Positions 1 through 6,918 of a DNA stretch of 11,587 nt are shown here, piece by piece (position 1 is the first letter of the stretch; each line of letters begins with the position of its first letter). The translations under genes were made by a program, and so were the position numbers. The notes below the pieces were generated by a model that was not told the DNA's origin, made no database searches, and worked only from the letters and a program-made list of their open reading frames with translations. The stretch spans positions 1-11,587 of the forward strand of contig JAEXTA010000205.1 of the NCBI GenBank assembly GCA_023453665.1. Direction: 5' to 3'. This DNA comes from Bacteroidota bacterium. GTDB lineage: Bacteria > Bacteroidota > Ignavibacteria > Ignavibacteriales > Ignavibacteriaceae.

Positions 1-924
1 GGTTTTCACTCTAACGGGCAAAGTATTGATGAATAAACCGACCATATCATCAGAACCTACAACAGTATTTTTTCTGCACGATCTGGTCGCACCAAAAACA
101 ACATCCTTATCACCTGAGTATTTGGATAATAAAAGCGACCAGGCAGCAAGAATTATTGTATAAGGAGTTAAGTGATTGTCTTTTGCGAACCCTACTATAG
201 CATCAGTCAGAGTCTCGGTCAGATAATGATAACTTACATCATAACCGGTTCTGACTTCGTCTTTTTCATAATCGAATTTATTAAAGTTCAATTGAGTTGG
301 TGATTTAAAACCTTCGAGATATTTTTTCCAAAATACGTTTGATTTTGATTCATCTAACTTTTCAAGCCATTTAATATATTCAATGTAAGGTTTCGGCAAA
401 GGAAGATTAATTGATTGTCCACTTTGTAACTTCTTATAAATATCAAACACTTCATTTATTATTATGGGAAATGATCTGCCGTCAAGAAGTATATGATGGA
501 ATGTCCAGATACAAACATAGTGTGATTCGGAAAGAGTATAAACTTTAACCCTCATCAAAAGGGGTGTGTTTAAATCAAACCCTTTCTTCCTGTCAGAAGC
601 ATAAAACTCTTCAAGTATTTTTTGTTGATCAGAAACTGAGAGACTTGAGATGTCATCCACTGAAAACTGAAGTTCAAAAATGTTATTTACCTGTTGAACC
701 GGGTAATCAAGCCCATCCCATTTAAAGCTTGTTCTGAGTATTGAATGTCTTTCTACAACTTTTGTCCATGCCTGCTTAAAAAACGAAACTTCAACTTTTT
801 CATTCAGATCAAAAACAATTTGTTCTATGTCAACGCCAGAGCCGGGCGCAAACTGGGAATGGAATAACATTCCCTGCTGCATAGGTGACAAAGTATAAAA
901 ATCCTGAATTTTCAGATCGTTCAT
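1..924 (-). CDS. NRPS, N-terminal condensation domain (partial, runs off left edge)
   Basis: Start of a second nonribosomal peptide synthetase; 308 codons lie in the window and the frame is open to base 1. The ATG at 922-924 begins only about 10 residues before the first condensation-domain motif (SPMQQGMLFH, residues 13-22), so the start is well placed, although no clear Shine-Dalgarno precedes it. Visible motifs: RHSILRTSF (59-67), the catalytic HHILLDG (H143, H144, D148, G149), FW..YL (198-203) and VGLFINTLPVRV (295-306). All key residues are present, so the domain should form the amide bond between an upstream carrier-bound donor and this protein's own carrier-bound amino acid. It lies 173 bases downstream of the formylating synthetase on the same strand and probably accepts that module's product. 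Whether it is an LCL or DCL subtype cannot be decided from motifs alone. Adenylation, carrier and release domains would lie outside the window. Confidence 0.93.
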   Translation of the reverse strand, partial: MNDLKIQDFYTLSPMQQGMLFHSQFAPGSGVDIEQIVFDLNEKVEVSFFKQAWTKVVERHSILRTSFKWDGLDYPVQQVNNIFELQFSVDDISSLSVSDQQKILEEFYASDRKKGFDLNTPLLMRVKVYTLSESHYVCIWTFHHILLDGRSFPIIINEVFDIYKKLQSGQSINLPLPKPYIEYIKWLEKLDESKSNVFWKKYLEGFKSPTQLNFNKFDYEKDEVRTGYDVSYHYLTETLTDAIVGFAKDNHLTPYTIILAAWSLLLSKYSGDKDVVFGATRSCRKNTVVGSDDMVGLFINTLPVRVKT

Positions 925-1097
925 AATAATTAACTTAATTGATTGTAGAGGTTAGAAATTCAAAAGTTGGGGCTTAATATACAATCTTTATAAAAACTGT
1001 AAAACATTACAATGTTAATTCTGTAAAATCTTTTTATTGAGTATAACAGATCAAATTTTCCAACAATGATTCTTACTCTTCAATTTCCTTTCAATTA
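925..1097 (-). promoter_or_regulatory. Inter-synthetase spacer with promoter-like elements and a dyad
   Basis: This 173-base gap between the two synthetase genes is longer than expected inside a tight operon. On the minus strand a TTTACA-like -35 (complement of 998-1003) is separated by 16 bases from TATATT (complement of 976-981), which could be an internal promoter. A dyad AACATT-AC-AATGTT lies at 1003-1016, partly over that -35. An 8-base direct repeat CTGTAAAA occurs at 997-1004 and 1021-1028. The 10-mer ACAATGTTAA (1009-1018) recurs at 6609-6618 in the leader of the phosphopantetheinyl transferase gene. No terminator hairpin was seen, so read-through from the upstream gene remains possible. 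Promoter function is inference from motif shape only. Confidence 0.3.
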
Positions 1098-4000
1098 TTA
1101 TTTTAATCGTTTTAATCTTTGTTTAGAAAGTTCAGCTCTTTTTGAAATGACTGGTTGTTTTATTGTATCATCATCATTTCTTTTCATTTGAATGAACTCA
1201 ACCAGTGAATAAATTGTAGGATTTCTGAAAATATCAATGAGGGTTAGATTCTGCTCAACAGATTTTTTGATCTCTGCGTGCATTTGTACTGCAAGTAATG
1301 AATGTCCGCCAATATCAAAAAAGTTATCTTTTATTCCAACTTTGTTTGTATTGAGTAACCGTTTCCAGATTTCAGCTATTGATATTTCAAGATCACTGTT
1401 TGGAAGAACTACATCCTTTTTCGAATCACTTGAAATTTCAGATATGGGTGGAGGAAATATTTTTCTGTCTATCTTTCCGTTGGGTGTAAGCGGGAATGCA
1501 TTCATATTTACAAAATGAGAAGGAATCATGTATTCAGGTAATTTATCCTTCAAATATTGTTTTAAACTATCCGGCTCAATAAAGCCGTCATTGGAAACTA
1601 TATAGCCAACCAATCTCTGATCGCCCGGTATATCTTCCCGTGCAATAACAACTGATTCACGGACAAGATGATGAGAAGATATTTGTGATTCAATATCTCC
1701 GAGTTCAATTCTGTAACCGCGTATTTTAACCTGGTTATCAGATCTTCCCAGGAATTCAATTGTTCCATCAGGTAAATACCTGGCAAGATCACCTGTTCGA
1801 TATATCCTGTCATTTTCATTTGCAGAAAAAGGATTCTGAACAAATCTTTCATCAGTTAGTTGCTGACGGTTATAGTATCCATTTGTTACTCCGTCTCCTC
1901 CAATGCATAATTCTCCGGCAACCCCAATTGGTGTGGGTTTATTAAAAGAATCAAGTATGTAAATCTGCGTATTTGCGATTGGTCTTCCAATTGGTATTGA
2001 ATCCGCATCTGCATCAGTAAGTTTATGAAGAGTTGACCAGATTGTTGTTTCAGTCGGTCCATACATATTAATGACATTACCACTCAAAGTACTTAAAAGT
2101 TTTTTGGCAAGATTCACGGGGAACGCTTCTCCGCCGATAAGCATCGTATTTAATCCTTTTAGCACCTCTGACGATTCATCTGTTATCGTTAGCATTTTTG
2201 CCATTGATGGCGTGCATTGCATATGCGATATATTATGTTTTCTGATAAGTGCATCAATTGAATAATTTTCATCACTCTCGACGATTTCAGTTTGATTGGA
2301 CAGAACTCTCAACTGGTTAAGATAGTGTAAATGAGATAATACAATTTCGGAATCGATACCGAAATCGATAAGGCATGCAATTTCATCAACGCCTATCTTT
2401 TTCAGATCATCAACTATTTTCTGACAAGTTTCAGGCGTTCCGAATAAACCGCTTGATTTGTAATATCTTTCAAACGAATAATCCAGTATTGCATCCAGGT
2501 CTTCAGTCGAAAGGTTATCCATGCTGAAGTTTCCATCCGAATTAGTAGTTACTTTTTTGAACGTTGGGAAAGACCATGCTGCTTCTTTAACAAGATTAAC
2601 GGCACTCTGAAGATAATTCTTCATTGGTTCCCGAACTATTTCTTTCACCGAATCATCATCAGGTCCGACAAATGTGTGAAGCATTAAAGTAAGGATTCCT
2701 TCACCGGGGTGACCAGCATCTTTCCAGGCTTTGCGGTAGATTTTAATTTTTTCTCCGACTTCAGAAACGGATTGACCGAGTAAATGAGTAAGCAGATTGT
2801 ACCCGGATTTACCCGCCAATTCAAATGTTTCGGGATTTGATGCTGCAGTAATCCAAATCGGAAGATCTTTTTGAACCGGCTTCGGAAGAATATTAATATC
2901 AATCATTTTACCATTAGGATTTAAAAAACTAACTGACTCTCCATGCCAGAGTTTTTTAATCTCGGCGATCTGACGGAACATTAAATTTTTTCGGTCTTCA
3001 AAGTTCTGCGGCATAATAACAAAATCATTTGGCTGCCATCCCGCAGCAAAAGCAATTCCGACTCTTCCTTTTGATAAGTTATCGACCATTGACCATTCTT
3101 CAGCTATACGGATAGTGTTATGAAGCGGAGAAACCACACTGCCTGCTCTTAATTTTATTTTCTCAGTCACAGTTGCAATAGCAGCACTGGTTATTGAGGG
3201 GTTTGCATACAAACCACCGAAATCATAAAAATGCCGTTCTGGTGTCCATATTGCGGTGAAATCATTTCTATCTCCGAATTTAGCACCTTCAATAAGCAGT
3301 TTATATTTATTCTGGTCTTTTTCACCTTCGTAACTCGAAAAATAAAACAGACTAAAATCAATTGGCTGCGACTTTTTACCGGAATGTATAGTTTGCGTCT
3401 GTACTTTTATATCTTCACCAGTGTATATAACTACTTTGATTCCTCTTGTTAAAGTCCATAACAATTCAAGAACGGAAATGTCAAAAGATAGCGATGTCAC
3501 AGCTAACCAGGAGGAATCATCATCATATTGGATGTGATCATCCATTCCCTCAAAAAAGTTGATAACATTTTTATGTGTTACCATCACACCTTTTGGTTTA
3601 CCTGTTGAGCCAGAAGTATAAATTAAGTAAGCCAGGTTTGATGAGTCATTACGATCCGGAGTTTTTCCGTTAAACGAATTGATCATTTCTTCATGATCAT
3701 CCATCAGTATCAATTCTGCGGTACTAGTCTGAAAATTATTTTGTAGAACAGATTCCGTAACAATTATTTTACAACCGGAATCTTCACTCATCATCTTAGT
3801 TCGCTCTTTGGGGAATTTAGGATCAAGAGGTAAATAGGCTCCACCCGATTTCAATACTGCCAGAATAGCAATCATCATATTTATTGAACGGTTGAGGGAA
3901 ATCCCAACAAATTCATTTTTACTCACTCCCTTAGAATTCAGGTATGCAGCCAGTTTATCAGATCTGTTATTTAATTCTTTAAAAGTGATCTGTTCGTTTT

Positions 4001-5792
4001 TACAGACTACAGCAATCTCATTTGGTTTTAGTTCAGCCTGTTTTTCAAAAAGTTTATGGATACACACATTTTTATTATATCCTTTAAATGTGTTGTTCCA
4101 ATCGACTGTTATCTGAGTTTTTTCTTTTGAAGTCAGGACGTTATTTGTCGAGAATATTTCATCAGGCTTTGCCAATATATTCTGGACAAATTCTTCAAAC
4201 TGCTCAATCATCCTTTCGGACTGATCTTTACTTATTTCAATTTCATTGAGGCATAGATAAAATTGTTTTTCTGCCAATGAATAAAAAAGAATCAGCGATG
4301 AATTTTTGCTGATTATTGTTTTATCTAGATAACCATCCTGAATCATAATGTGAAAATGAGAAAGGTCTGTTTTACTGTGTCGTAATTCAGGTGTTCTGGC
4401 AATAACATCATTTATGTATGCAGGTGAATTGGCTATCTTTTTATAAACTTCTGATGTTTTATTTAGTTCAGTTTTTAAACTGCTGCTAAAATCTATTTCA
4501 ACACTGAAAGGAACTGCCGCTGTAAAAAGTTTATCATAAGAACCGGTGCCTGAAACGAAAGGGTCTGGCATATAACCAATATCAACTTTGGTTTTATCGA
4601 GAAGTCTGCCGAGATACAGTACAAAAGCGCTTTTAATAAATATTTCTGAATCCAGTTGTGATATGGAATTAATTCGGGAAAATAATTCATCATCAAAAGG
4701 AAGTTTTATTGAATTAATTTTCGGCTCAGAAAACTTACTTTTGGTTTTAAATGGTAACTGTACAGGTTCAATTTTCTGAAGTGTTTTTATCCAGTAAGGT
4801 TCACTTTTACAAATACGTGAATAAAATTCAGTCAGATTTTTTTTCCATGTATCGCTCAATTCATCAAATGAAGAACCAACCGACAGGTTATATCTGGTTA
4901 GTATTTCGTTTACAGTCAGGGTATTCCCGTTCAAAGATTCAAAAGTGTTTAGTTTTATCAAACCATTTTTTGCTGCAACTGTAATAGATTCCTCATCAGT
5001 TTCTGTAATAACACCTGGTACATTATGATGTTCAATTGATATATCAGACGCATTCTTAACAATGATGTGTTCGCCATTAATCCTGATCTTTGCCGCGGCA
5101 AGAGGATTAAAATAGTTACCGTAGTTTAATGAACGTACGAGTGCAGAAATTTCTTTAGCAGGTTTTTTCCATGATATTATTCCCGCTGATTCCGGCTTTT
5201 TGAATTTGGAAAAGTATGAGTTTTCAATTTTAGTTTGTTTTAATCTTGTTACTGAACCGCTGATTATTTCATCTGCTAATAATTCGAATGATTCAGTTGC
5301 CGCAAGAAAACATTTTGTATTTAATGAAAATGCTGTCTCGTCAGGCTGAATATCAATCATGACCTGTTTCAGTATATCACCTTCATCAATGCCATCGGTC
5401 ATAACATGCCAGGTTATGCCATGACTTTTTTCCTGATTCATTATAGCCCAGGATGTAGCATTCAGTCCGGCATAATTTGGTAAAGGACCATCGTGAAAAT
5501 TAATGGCACCTTTATTTGCAAGTGAGAGTATTTTGGGAGAAATAATTTTAAGATTAGTTATACTGAACAGGTAGTCAAAGTTATATCTTGTCAGATATTC
5601 TTCAGTAAACATGTTATAGCTGATACATTCAATATTTTTACTGGAGGCCCATAATTTTATTTTGGGATTGTCCGCTACAACAAGCCTAATATTTTGTTTT
5701 TTCTGAATAAGGATGTCACAACACTGTATGAGTAATGTGTCTTCACCTACAATTACACTTGAGAAGCCGGGAACAGAATTATAAGACTCCAT
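1098..5792 (-). CDS. NRPS: formyltransferase / half condensation / adenylation with embedded luciferase-like monooxygenase / carrier protein
   Basis: Starter-type synthetase of 1564 residues. Domain order: formyltransferase (about 1-305; N98, H100, D136), C-terminal lobe of a condensation domain without HHxxxDG (about 310-555), adenylation N-part (about 575-800; LIYTSGSTGKPKG 723-735, A4 FD at 770-771), luciferase-like monooxygenase insert (about 808-1165), adenylation remainder (A5 NMYGPTE 1242-1248, A6 GELCIGG 1293-1299, A7 YRTGDL 1331-1336, A8 GRSDNQVKIRG 1349-1359, A10 NGKIDR 1438-1443), carrier protein (GGHSL, S1498), and a basic tail that may be a docking helix. The specificity residues D771, I772, L775, Q1192, L1218, G1220, M1243, I1251, W1252 and K1440 form a known glycine-type code. 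Expected product: N-formylglycyl thioester, probably oxidised by the flavin domain. AGGA (complement of 5797-5800) sits four bases before the ATG. The frame is unbroken throughout, so the insert is real and not a frameshift artefact. Catalysis and the order of reactions are inferred. Confidence 0.95.
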   Translation of the reverse strand: MESYNSVPGFSSVIVGEDTLLIQCCDILIQKKQNIRLVVADNPKIKLWASSKNIECISYNMFTEEYLTRYNFDYLFSITNLKIISPKILSLANKGAINFHDGPLPNYAGLNATSWAIMNQEKSHGITWHVMTDGIDEGDILKQVMIDIQPDETAFSLNTKCFLAATESFELLADEIISGSVTRLKQTKIENSYFSKFKKPESAGIISWKKPAKEISALVRSLNYGNYFNPLAAAKIRINGEHIIVKNASDISIEHHNVPGVITETDEESITVAAKNGLIKLNTFESLNGNTLTVNEILTRYNLSVGSSFDELSDTWKKNLTEFYSRICKSEPYWIKTLQKIEPVQLPFKTKSKFSEPKINSIKLPFDDELFSRINSISQLDSEIFIKSAFVLYLGRLLDKTKVDIGYMPDPFVSGTGSYDKLFTAAVPFSVEIDFSSSLKTELNKTSEVYKKIANSPAYINDVIARTPELRHSKTDLSHFHIMIQDGYLDKTIISKNSSLILFYSLAEKQFYLCLNEIEISKDQSERMIEQFEEFVQNILAKPDEIFSTNNVLTSKEKTQITVDWNNTFKGYNKNVCIHKLFEKQAELKPNEIAVVCKNEQITFKELNNRSDKLAAYLNSKGVSKNEFVGISLNRSINMMIAILAVLKSGGAYLPLDPKFPKERTKMMSEDSGCKIIVTESVLQNNFQTSTAELILMDDHEEMINSFNGKTPDRNDSSNLAYLIYTSGSTGKPKGVMVTHKNVINFFEGMDDHIQYDDDSSWLAVTSLSFDISVLELLWTLTRGIKVVIYTGEDIKVQTQTIHSGKKSQPIDFSLFYFSSYEGEKDQNKYKLLIEGAKFGDRNDFTAIWTPERHFYDFGGLYANPSITSAAIATVTEKIKLRAGSVVSPLHNTIRIAEEWSMVDNLSKGRVGIAFAAGWQPNDFVIMPQNFEDRKNLMFRQIAEIKKLWHGESVSFLNPNGKMIDINILPKPVQKDLPIWITAASNPETFELAGKSGYNLLTHLLGQSVSEVGEKIKIYRKAWKDAGHPGEGILTLMLHTFVGPDDDSVKEIVREPMKNYLQSAVNLVKEAAWSFPTFKKVTTNSDGNFSMDNLSTEDLDAILDYSFERYYKSSGLFGTPETCQKIVDDLKKIGVDEIACLIDFGIDSEIVLSHLHYLNQLRVLSNQTEIVESDENYSIDALIRKHNISHMQCTPSMAKMLTITDESSEVLKGLNTMLIGGEAFPVNLAKKLLSTLSGNVINMYGPTETTIWSTLHKLTDADADSIPIGRPIANTQIYILDSFNKPTPIGVAGELCIGGDGVTNGYYNRQQLTDERFVQNPFSANENDRIYRTGDLARYLPDGTIEFLGRSDNQVKIRGYRIELGDIESQISSHHLVRESVVIAREDIPGDQRLVGYIVSNDGFIEPDSLKQYLKDKLPEYMIPSHFVNMNAFPLTPNGKIDRKIFPPPISEISSDSKKDVVLPNSDLEISIAEIWKRLLNTNKVGIKDNFFDIGGHSLLAVQMHAEIKKSVEQNLTLIDIFRNPTIYSLVEFIQMKRNDDDTIKQPVISKRAELSKQRLKRLK
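2298..3371 (-). other. Luciferase-like (flavin) monooxygenase domain inserted in the adenylation domain
   Basis: Residues about 808-1165 form a complete bacterial-luciferase-type TIM barrel of the natural-product subfamily. Landmarks are FSLFYFSS (813-820), AIWTPERHF (847-855), LRAGSVVSPLHN (881-892), GRVGIAFAAGWQPNDF (909-924), LPIWITAA (977-984), LLTHLLGQ (1000-1007), EGILTLMLHTFVG (1031-1043), GLFGTPE (1115-1121) and DEIACLIDFG (1136-1145). The adenylation fold is left at about residue 800, after A4, and re-entered near YSIDALIRKHNISH (1177-1190), before A5. Glycine modules of myxothiazol/melithiazol synthetases (MtaG, MelG) also have a monooxygenase within their adenylation domain, linked there to alpha-oxidation of glycine and terminal amide formation. 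Whether this copy oxidises the alpha carbon or the nitrogen cannot be read from sequence. Confidence 0.9.
4128..4865 (-). other. Degenerate half condensation domain of the NRPS
   Basis: Residues about 310-555 align by eye with the C-terminal lobe of condensation domains: a YW..L element (333-338), an LPF strand (346-348), the helix of IFIKSAFVLYLGRLL (384-398), then VDIGYMPD (403-410) and a segment like the VG.FVNTLPLR region at AAVPFSVEIDF (425-435). The N-terminal lobe with HHxxxDG is missing and its place is taken by the formyltransferase domain. It therefore cannot condense by the usual mechanism. It may be a structural platform between formyltransferase and adenylation domains, or a relic of a domain swap. 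Similarity is moderate and the boundaries are approximate. Confidence 0.65.
4878..5792 (-). other. Formyltransferase domain of the NRPS
   Basis: Residues 1-305 resemble the methionyl-tRNA formyltransferase/ArnA fold. The N-terminal catalytic half carries INFHDGPLPNYAGLN (97-111), with N98 and H100, and GITWHVMTDGIDEGDI (125-140), with D136, which is the Asn-His-Asp set used with 10-formyltetrahydrofolate. The second half (about 195-305) matches the smaller C-terminal subdomain. Linear gramicidin synthetase LgrA has the same kind of N-terminal domain and formylates the first aminoacyl thioester. By analogy this domain would formylate the amine of the glycine held on the carrier at S1498. The HDGPLP form, in place of the HxSLLP of tRNA enzymes, fits a peptide-synthetase type. 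Confidence 0.9.
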
Positions 5793-5834
5793 ACAATCCT
5801 TTATTTTTAAATAATTTTGGTCGCTTGTTGAGGA

Positions 5835-6551
5835 CTAAGCGGTAAAGTAATTAATTTCTTTAATGTTGCCGCAAAGAGCTACAGCGGCAGAATAACCATC
5901 GGGGGGCATTAAATCCATAATCCGGCAGTCAATAAATTCACTTGATTGATCTCTGAATAATTCATCGACTTTAATTATACCTTCATTTGAAACATCTATC
6001 GAAACTAACGGTGCTGATAGTCCATGACCAACAGCTTTAATAATAGCTTCTTTGCGCGTCCATATCCTGAAAAACAATTGTGCAGCCTCATCGTTTGAGT
6101 TCCTGAGAATACTATTTTCATTCTGTGTATAAAGTTCTTTTGCGATGTCAAACATTTCAGGAATTTTTTTGATGTACTCGATATCAACTCCTATTTCATC
6201 CGTATCACTCACAGCTAATAAAGCCTGACCTTTCGAATGTGAAATGTTGAATTTTATTTTTGGTTTTTTCTGCAATGCAATAATTTCAGGTTTACCGAAT
6301 TTTCCATAATCAAATTGAATTTCCACAGGATCTACATCTAAATATTTTGAAAGAGATTCTCTTAAAAATCCCCTGCAGCAGACATATTCATTTCTGTCTT
6401 TTTGAAAATAAAATCTTTGCGATCTTTCAACTTCATCTTCACTCAGTAGTTTTAAGTAGTTATTAAACTGATCCTCGCTATTTGGTATTTCAAATCTCCA
6501 GATATGCAAAGTATCACGTGATAACAATAAATTTTCACTAACAGTGGTCAT
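5835..6551 (-). CDS. Sfp-type 4'-phosphopantetheinyl transferase
   Basis: A 238-residue enzyme, normal length for the Sfp/Gsp family. It would move the phosphopantetheine arm of coenzyme A onto the carrier-protein serine, including S1498 of the next gene, making apo carriers active. Family motifs, numbered from the ATG: GKFGKP (83-88), FNISHS (101-106), GVDIEY (121-126, with the metal-binding D and E) and FFRIWTRKEAIIKAVGHGL (160-178, with the W..KEA motif). I chose the ATG at 6549-6551. A GTG 12 bases upstream (6561-6563) is in frame but has no Shine-Dalgarno, while the ATG has only a closely spaced AAGG. It is the first gene of the NRPS operon, 42 bases before the synthetase, which suggests co-expression with its substrate. 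It could also serve other carrier proteins in the cell. Confidence 0.93.
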   Translation of the reverse strand: MTTVSENLLLSRDTLHIWRFEIPNSEDQFNNYLKLLSEDEVERSQRFYFQKDRNEYVCCRGFLRESLSKYLDVDPVEIQFDYGKFGKPEIIALQKKPKIKFNISHSKGQALLAVSDTDEIGVDIEYIKKIPEMFDIAKELYTQNENSILRNSNDEAAQLFFRIWTRKEAIIKAVGHGLSAPLVSIDVSNEGIIKVDELFRDQSSEFIDCRIMDLMPPDGYSAAVALCGNIKEINYFTA

Positions 6552-6918
6552 AGCCTTCGTCACATTTAAATTAAGTTTTAAGCAATTAAGGTGTATAGTT
6601 CCTAAATGACAATGTTAAGAACTAATTGCTTGTCAAAACACAATATTCATACCACGCAGATAATAATTTCCAGGGCTAAATACACTCATAATTGTGTTAA
6701 TTAATTCAATATTGAGAATACTGTTTGAAATGTGATTCAAAATACAACAAAATTGGATTATTGATTTATTTATAAACTCTTTAATAATTAAAACTGCAGT
6801 TTTCTAAACGAATTGAAATATCTCGTTATGAAAAATGCAATTCACAAAGTCAATAAAGAGTCAGGCTTGAAGATTCACACAGAAATATAGCAAAATTTCT
6901 TAACCAAATAGATAATGT
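6552..6918. promoter_or_regulatory. Gene-free leader/terminator region upstream of the NRPS operon
   Basis: An AT-rich stretch of 367 bases between the helicase stop and the transferase start. I see no gene in it. It holds nested inverted repeats at 6580-6631, a quasi-palindrome at 6691-6710 (ATTG...CAAT, 8 of 10 pairs), TCAATATTGA at 6706-6715 and the perfect palindrome AAAACTGCAGTTTT at 6790-6803. A perfect TTGACA lies on the minus strand (complement of 6631-6636), but no good -10 sits 16-18 bases beyond it. No GC-rich hairpin with a T run follows the helicase stop; only a weak AGAAAT/ATTTCT dyad (6881-6900) is present. The NRPS promoter must lie here or further upstream, but I cannot place it. 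Confidence 0.4.
6580..6631 (-). repeat. Nested inverted repeats in the transferase leader
   Basis: AAGCAATTA (6580-6588) is the exact reverse complement of TAATTGCTT (6623-6631). Inside it TAGTTC (6596-6601) pairs with GAACTA (6619-6624). A competing pair, TGACAA (6607-6612) with TTGTCA (6630-6635), overlaps the right arm. The structure ends about 29 bases upstream of the chosen ATG, so it would sit in the 5' leader RNA or at an operator. Its AT-richness means that some of this pairing could be chance. Confidence 0.4.

Noticed and set aside
1237..1518. Open frame on the plus strand under the synthetase, and the other short open frames inside the NRPS, helicase and floA genes
   Set aside because: They are antisense or out-of-frame shadows of strongly supported genes, with no family motifs or start signals.
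2298..3371. Possible frameshift or chimera, because the adenylation domain seems to break off after A4
   Set aside because: One continuous frame runs through a complete luciferase-like domain and returns to A5 with correct spacing. It is a domain insertion.
6561..6563. GTG as start of the phosphopantetheinyl transferase (four extra residues)
   Set aside because: It has no Shine-Dalgarno and an ATG follows four codons later. It is kept only as an alternative.
6608..6636. Sigma-70 promoter with perfect TTGACA on the minus strand
   Set aside because: At 16-18 bases spacing the -10 candidates are poor (for example ATTGTC). The spacing also does not fit the Bacteroidota TTTG/TAnnTTTG pattern.
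6881..6900. AGAAAT/ATTTCT dyad as terminator of the floA-helicase operon
   Set aside because: The stem is six AT-rich pairs with no T run after it on the coding strand.
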